The notes beneath the pieces were generated by a model. It worked only from the letters and a program-made list of their open reading frames with translations, was not told the origin of the DNA and did not search any database. The position numbers and the translations under genes are program-made. A stretch of DNA of 6,690 nt from Clostridiales bacterium (lineage in GTDB: Bacteria > Bacillota > Clostridia > Christensenellales > Aristaeellaceae): contig JALFHA010000416.1 of the NCBI GenBank assembly GCA_022776785.1, positions 1 through 6,690 of the forward strand. Reading direction: 5' to 3'. Below, piece after piece: positions 5,556 to 6,690 of the stretch (its first letter is position 1; the number at the start of each line of letters is the position of its first letter).

Positions 5556-5861
5556 ATGTACGCTATTATTGCGACTGGTGGCAAGCAGTACCGCGTCAGC
5601 GAGGGCGACGTGATCTACATCGAGAAGATCGATGCGCAGGTCGATTCTACCGTTTCTTTCGACGTTCTGCTCGTGGAGAAGGACGGCGACGTGACCATCG
5701 GCAAGCCGGTTGTTGACGGCGTGAAGGCCGAGGGCAAGGTTGTCGGCCAGATTCGCGGCGAGAAGATCATCGTCTTCAAGTACAAGTCCAAGAAGAACTA
5801 TCGCCGTAAGCAGGGCCATCGTCAGCCGTACACCAAGGTGGAGATCACCAAGATCGGCTGA
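5556..5861 (+). CDS. rplU: 50S ribosomal protein L21
   Basis: L21 is a large-subunit protein that binds 23S rRNA. The 101-residue sequence is full length and typical: it opens MYAIIATGGKQYRV.EGD, continues with VLLVEKDGDVTIGKPVVDG, and carries the basic RNA-binding signature FKYKSKKNYRRKQGHRQPYT near the C-terminus. The ribosome binding site AGGAGGTG (5541-5548) is close to a perfect anti-16S match with 7 bases to the ATG. It is the first gene of the L21-Prp-L27 operon and is preceded by a consensus promoter and a structured leader. The order rplU-prp-rpmA is characteristic of Bacillota. Confidence 0.98.
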   Translation: MYAIIATGGKQYRVSEGDVIYIEKIDAQVDSTVSFDVLLVEKDGDVTIGKPVVDGVKAEGKVVGQIRGEKIIVFKYKSKKNYRRKQGHRQPYTKVEITKIG

Positions 5862-5867
5862 TCGGCC

Positions 5868-6245
5868 ATGACCACCATTACCGTTTACGGGACGGCGCAG
5901 GGCGAGGTGCGCGGCTTTGAGGCCAGCGGCCACGCCGGGAGCGCCCAGTCCCGGAGAAATGATCTGGTCTGCTGCGCGGTTTCCGTGCTCACGCAGACCT
6001 GCGTCAACGCGCTGGAGGCGGTCGCGGGCGTCGTTCCCGAGGTCGTGCTGCGCGACGGCTACCTGCGCTGCCTGCTGCCCGAGGGCGTAAGCGGCGAGAC
6101 GATGGCTGCGGCACAGATCATTTTTCGCACAGCCCTTCAGGGGCTGACCGACATCGAAAAGACCAACCCGAAGCGCATTCGGGTACAGCAACAAGAATGG
6201 AGGCAAGCAGATGCTTACGATGAATCTTCAGCTCTTCGCGCATAA
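5868..6245 (+). CDS. prp: Ribosomal-processing cysteine protease Prp (YsxB family)
   Basis: Prp removes the N-terminal extension of ribosomal protein L27 in Bacillota and related bacteria that lack the short L27 form. The protein has the two expected catalytic elements: GHA with H22 and NDLVCCAVSVL with the nucleophilic cysteine, best aligned to C35 (C36 follows). Later segments (TALQGLTDIEKTNPKRIRV) match the family's C-terminal helix and strand. At 125 residues it is longer than the usual 105-112, because the frame runs on through rpmA's start, adding a polar tail (QQQEWRQADAYDESSALRA) of doubtful function. The stop is 35 bp inside rpmA in another frame. The ATG lies 6 bases after the rplU stop and has no clear ribosome binding site, so translation probably depends on ribosomes finishing rplU, which would keep protease levels low relative to L21 and L27. 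Confidence 0.93.
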   Translation: MTTITVYGTAQGEVRGFEASGHAGSAQSRRNDLVCCAVSVLTQTCVNALEAVAGVVPEVVLRDGYLRCLLPEGVSGETMAAAQIIFRTALQGLTDIEKTNPKRIRVQQQEWRQADAYDESSALRA

Positions 6246-6495
6246 GAAGGGCACCGGTTCCTCCCACAACGGCCGCGACAGCGAGTCCAAGCGCCTGGGC
6301 GCCAAGCGCGCCGACGGCCAGTTTGTGCTGGCTGGCAACATCCTCTACCGTCAGCGCGGAACCCACATCCATCCGGGCACGAACTGCGGCATCGGCGGCG
6401 ATGACACGCTGTTTGCGCTGGTGGATGGCGTCGTCCGTTTCGAGCGCATGGGCAAGAAGAAGACCCAGTGCAGCGTCTATCCGGTCGCGCAGTAA
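6211..6495 (+). CDS. rpmA: 50S ribosomal protein L27 with cleavable N-terminal extension
   Basis: L27 lies at the peptidyl transferase centre, where its flexible N-terminus reaches toward the tRNA ends. The 94-residue sequence has the canonical body GSSHNGRDSESKRLGAKRADGQ, followed by ILYRQRGT, and then GGDDTLFALVDGVVRFER. Its first nine residues, MLTMNLQLF, are the Bacillota pre-sequence; the known Prp cut in such proteins falls after the F, here between F9 and A10, leaving AHKKG as the mature N-terminus. The start at 6211 is favoured over the in-frame ATG at 6220 because GGAGG (6199-6203) is 7 bases upstream and the MLxxNLQxFA form matches the pre-sequence seen in staphylococci and relatives. 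The gene start overlaps the end of prp by 35 bp, which implies translational coupling, though its own ribosome binding site is good. Confidence 0.98.
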   Translation: MLTMNLQLFAHKKGTGSSHNGRDSESKRLGAKRADGQFVLAGNILYRQRGTHIHPGTNCGIGGDDTLFALVDGVVRFERMGKKKTQCSVYPVAQ

Positions 6496-6531
6496 TTCCG
6501 CGCAGACGGGGACAAGAACCGTATAAAATGA

Positions 6532-6565
6532 GAGCCAGACGGGGTTTGCCCGGTCTGGCTCTTTT
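6532..6565 (+). terminator. Rho-independent terminator of the rplU-prp-rpmA operon
   Basis: GAGCCAGAC (6532-6540) pairs fully with GTCTGGCTC (6553-6561). Past one G/G mismatch, GGG pairs with CCC around a TTTG loop. TTTT (6562-6565) follows. This strong hairpin lies 36 bases after the rpmA stop and separates the operon from whatever begins at 6670, so obg, often next in this cluster, is not cotranscribed here. Confidence 0.88.
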
Positions 6566-6567
6566 GC

Positions 6568-6580
6568 ATAGTAATACTAT
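6568..6580. repeat. 13-bp palindrome ATAGTA-A-TACTAT
   Basis: Two perfect 6-bp inverted arms surround one central A, directly after the operon terminator. A second TTTTGC follows it (6580-6585), repeating the TTTTGC before it (6562-6567). It could be an operator for the gene starting at 6670, or chance in AT-rich DNA. Confidence 0.35.
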
Positions 6581-6639
6581 TTTGCGGCTAAAATCTAGTG
6601 TAATGACATATTGATTTATGAACCAAGATATAGTACACT

Positions 6640-6658
6640 TCTCATATCACATATGAGA
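6640..6658. repeat. 19-bp inverted repeat overlapping the ribosome binding site of the last gene
   Basis: TCTCATAT (6640-6647), CAC, ATATGAGA (6651-6658) form perfect 8-bp arms around a 3-base centre. The right arm overlaps the start of GAGAGGGG (6655-6662), the likely ribosome binding site for the ATG at 6670. It may be an operator or an RNA hairpin that hides the site. The region 6566-6650 is AT-rich and shows no convincing sigma-A promoter. Confidence 0.5.
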
Positions 6659-6669
6659 GGGGTACAGCC

Positions 6670-6690
6670 ATGGGCAGACCTAAGAAAAAC
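6670..6690 (+). CDS. Start of an unidentified gene, cut by the window edge
   Basis: Only the first seven codons are present (MGRPKKN), following GAGAGGGG (6655-6662) with 7 bases to the ATG. MGRPK openings are common in small DNA-binding proteins, including ribbon-helix-helix and TetR-type regulators, so a regulator that binds the nearby palindromes is possible. Seven residues cannot support an assignment. The upstream region is much more AT-rich than the rest of the window. Confidence 0.5.

Noticed and set aside
5466..6206. 246-residue minus-strand open frame opposite rplU and prp
   Set aside because: It covers a consensus promoter, the leader RNA and two certain genes on the plus strand; no domain is recognisable.

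Overview
The window looks like a piece of chromosome from a high-GC member of the Clostridia (Bacillota). The evidence is the rplU-prp-rpmA ribosomal operon behind an L21-leader-like RNA, an L27 that carries the Firmicutes N-terminal extension, Gram-positive AGGAGG ribosome binding sites, and TTGACA/TATAAT-type promoters, several with a TGn extended -10. Genes are strongly GC-rich and promoters locally AT-rich. The genus cannot be fixed from the sequence. A Christensenellales- or Oscillospirales-like gut anaerobe would fit, as an inference.

Layout from left to right. (1) 44-480: a small uncharacterised minus-strand gene (101-334) with its own promoter (431-459) and terminator (44-79). Just behind its promoter lies a plus-strand terminator (460-480) with no recognisable gene in front of it. 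(2) 522-3743: a self-contained two-gene unit with its own promoter. It encodes a membrane-bound O-acyltransferase (MBOAT, AlgI/DltB class) and, 12 bp later, a membrane-anchored SGNH-hydrolase-fold partner. Together they look like a surface O-acylation module that moves an acyl group across the membrane and onto an extracellular glycan. No glycan-synthesis genes are visible, so the substrate is unknown. (3) 3709-4684: a minus-strand sugar-phosphate isomerase/epimerase-like TIM-barrel gene. It is convergent with the SGNH gene across a shared hairpin and divergent from deoC across a 137-bp region with two opposed promoters. (4) 4718-5418: deoC, deoxyribose-phosphate aldolase, apparently monocistronic. 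(5) 5441-6565: a strong promoter, a structured leader RNA, then rplU (L21), prp (the protease that matures L27) and rpmA (L27), closed by a strong terminator. The protease reading frame runs 35 bp into rpmA, across the codons for the L27 pre-sequence that the protease removes. (6) 6566-6690: an AT-rich stretch with two short palindromes leads to the first seven codons of a gene cut by the window edge.

Most of the window is recognisable core or common accessory biology. The least explained parts are the orphan MBOAT-SGNH pair, which has an unusual DxxxH spacing in its predicted catalytic block, the gene-less terminator at 460-480, and the AT-rich palindromic region at the right edge. No CRISPR array, tRNA, rRNA or insertion sequence was seen.
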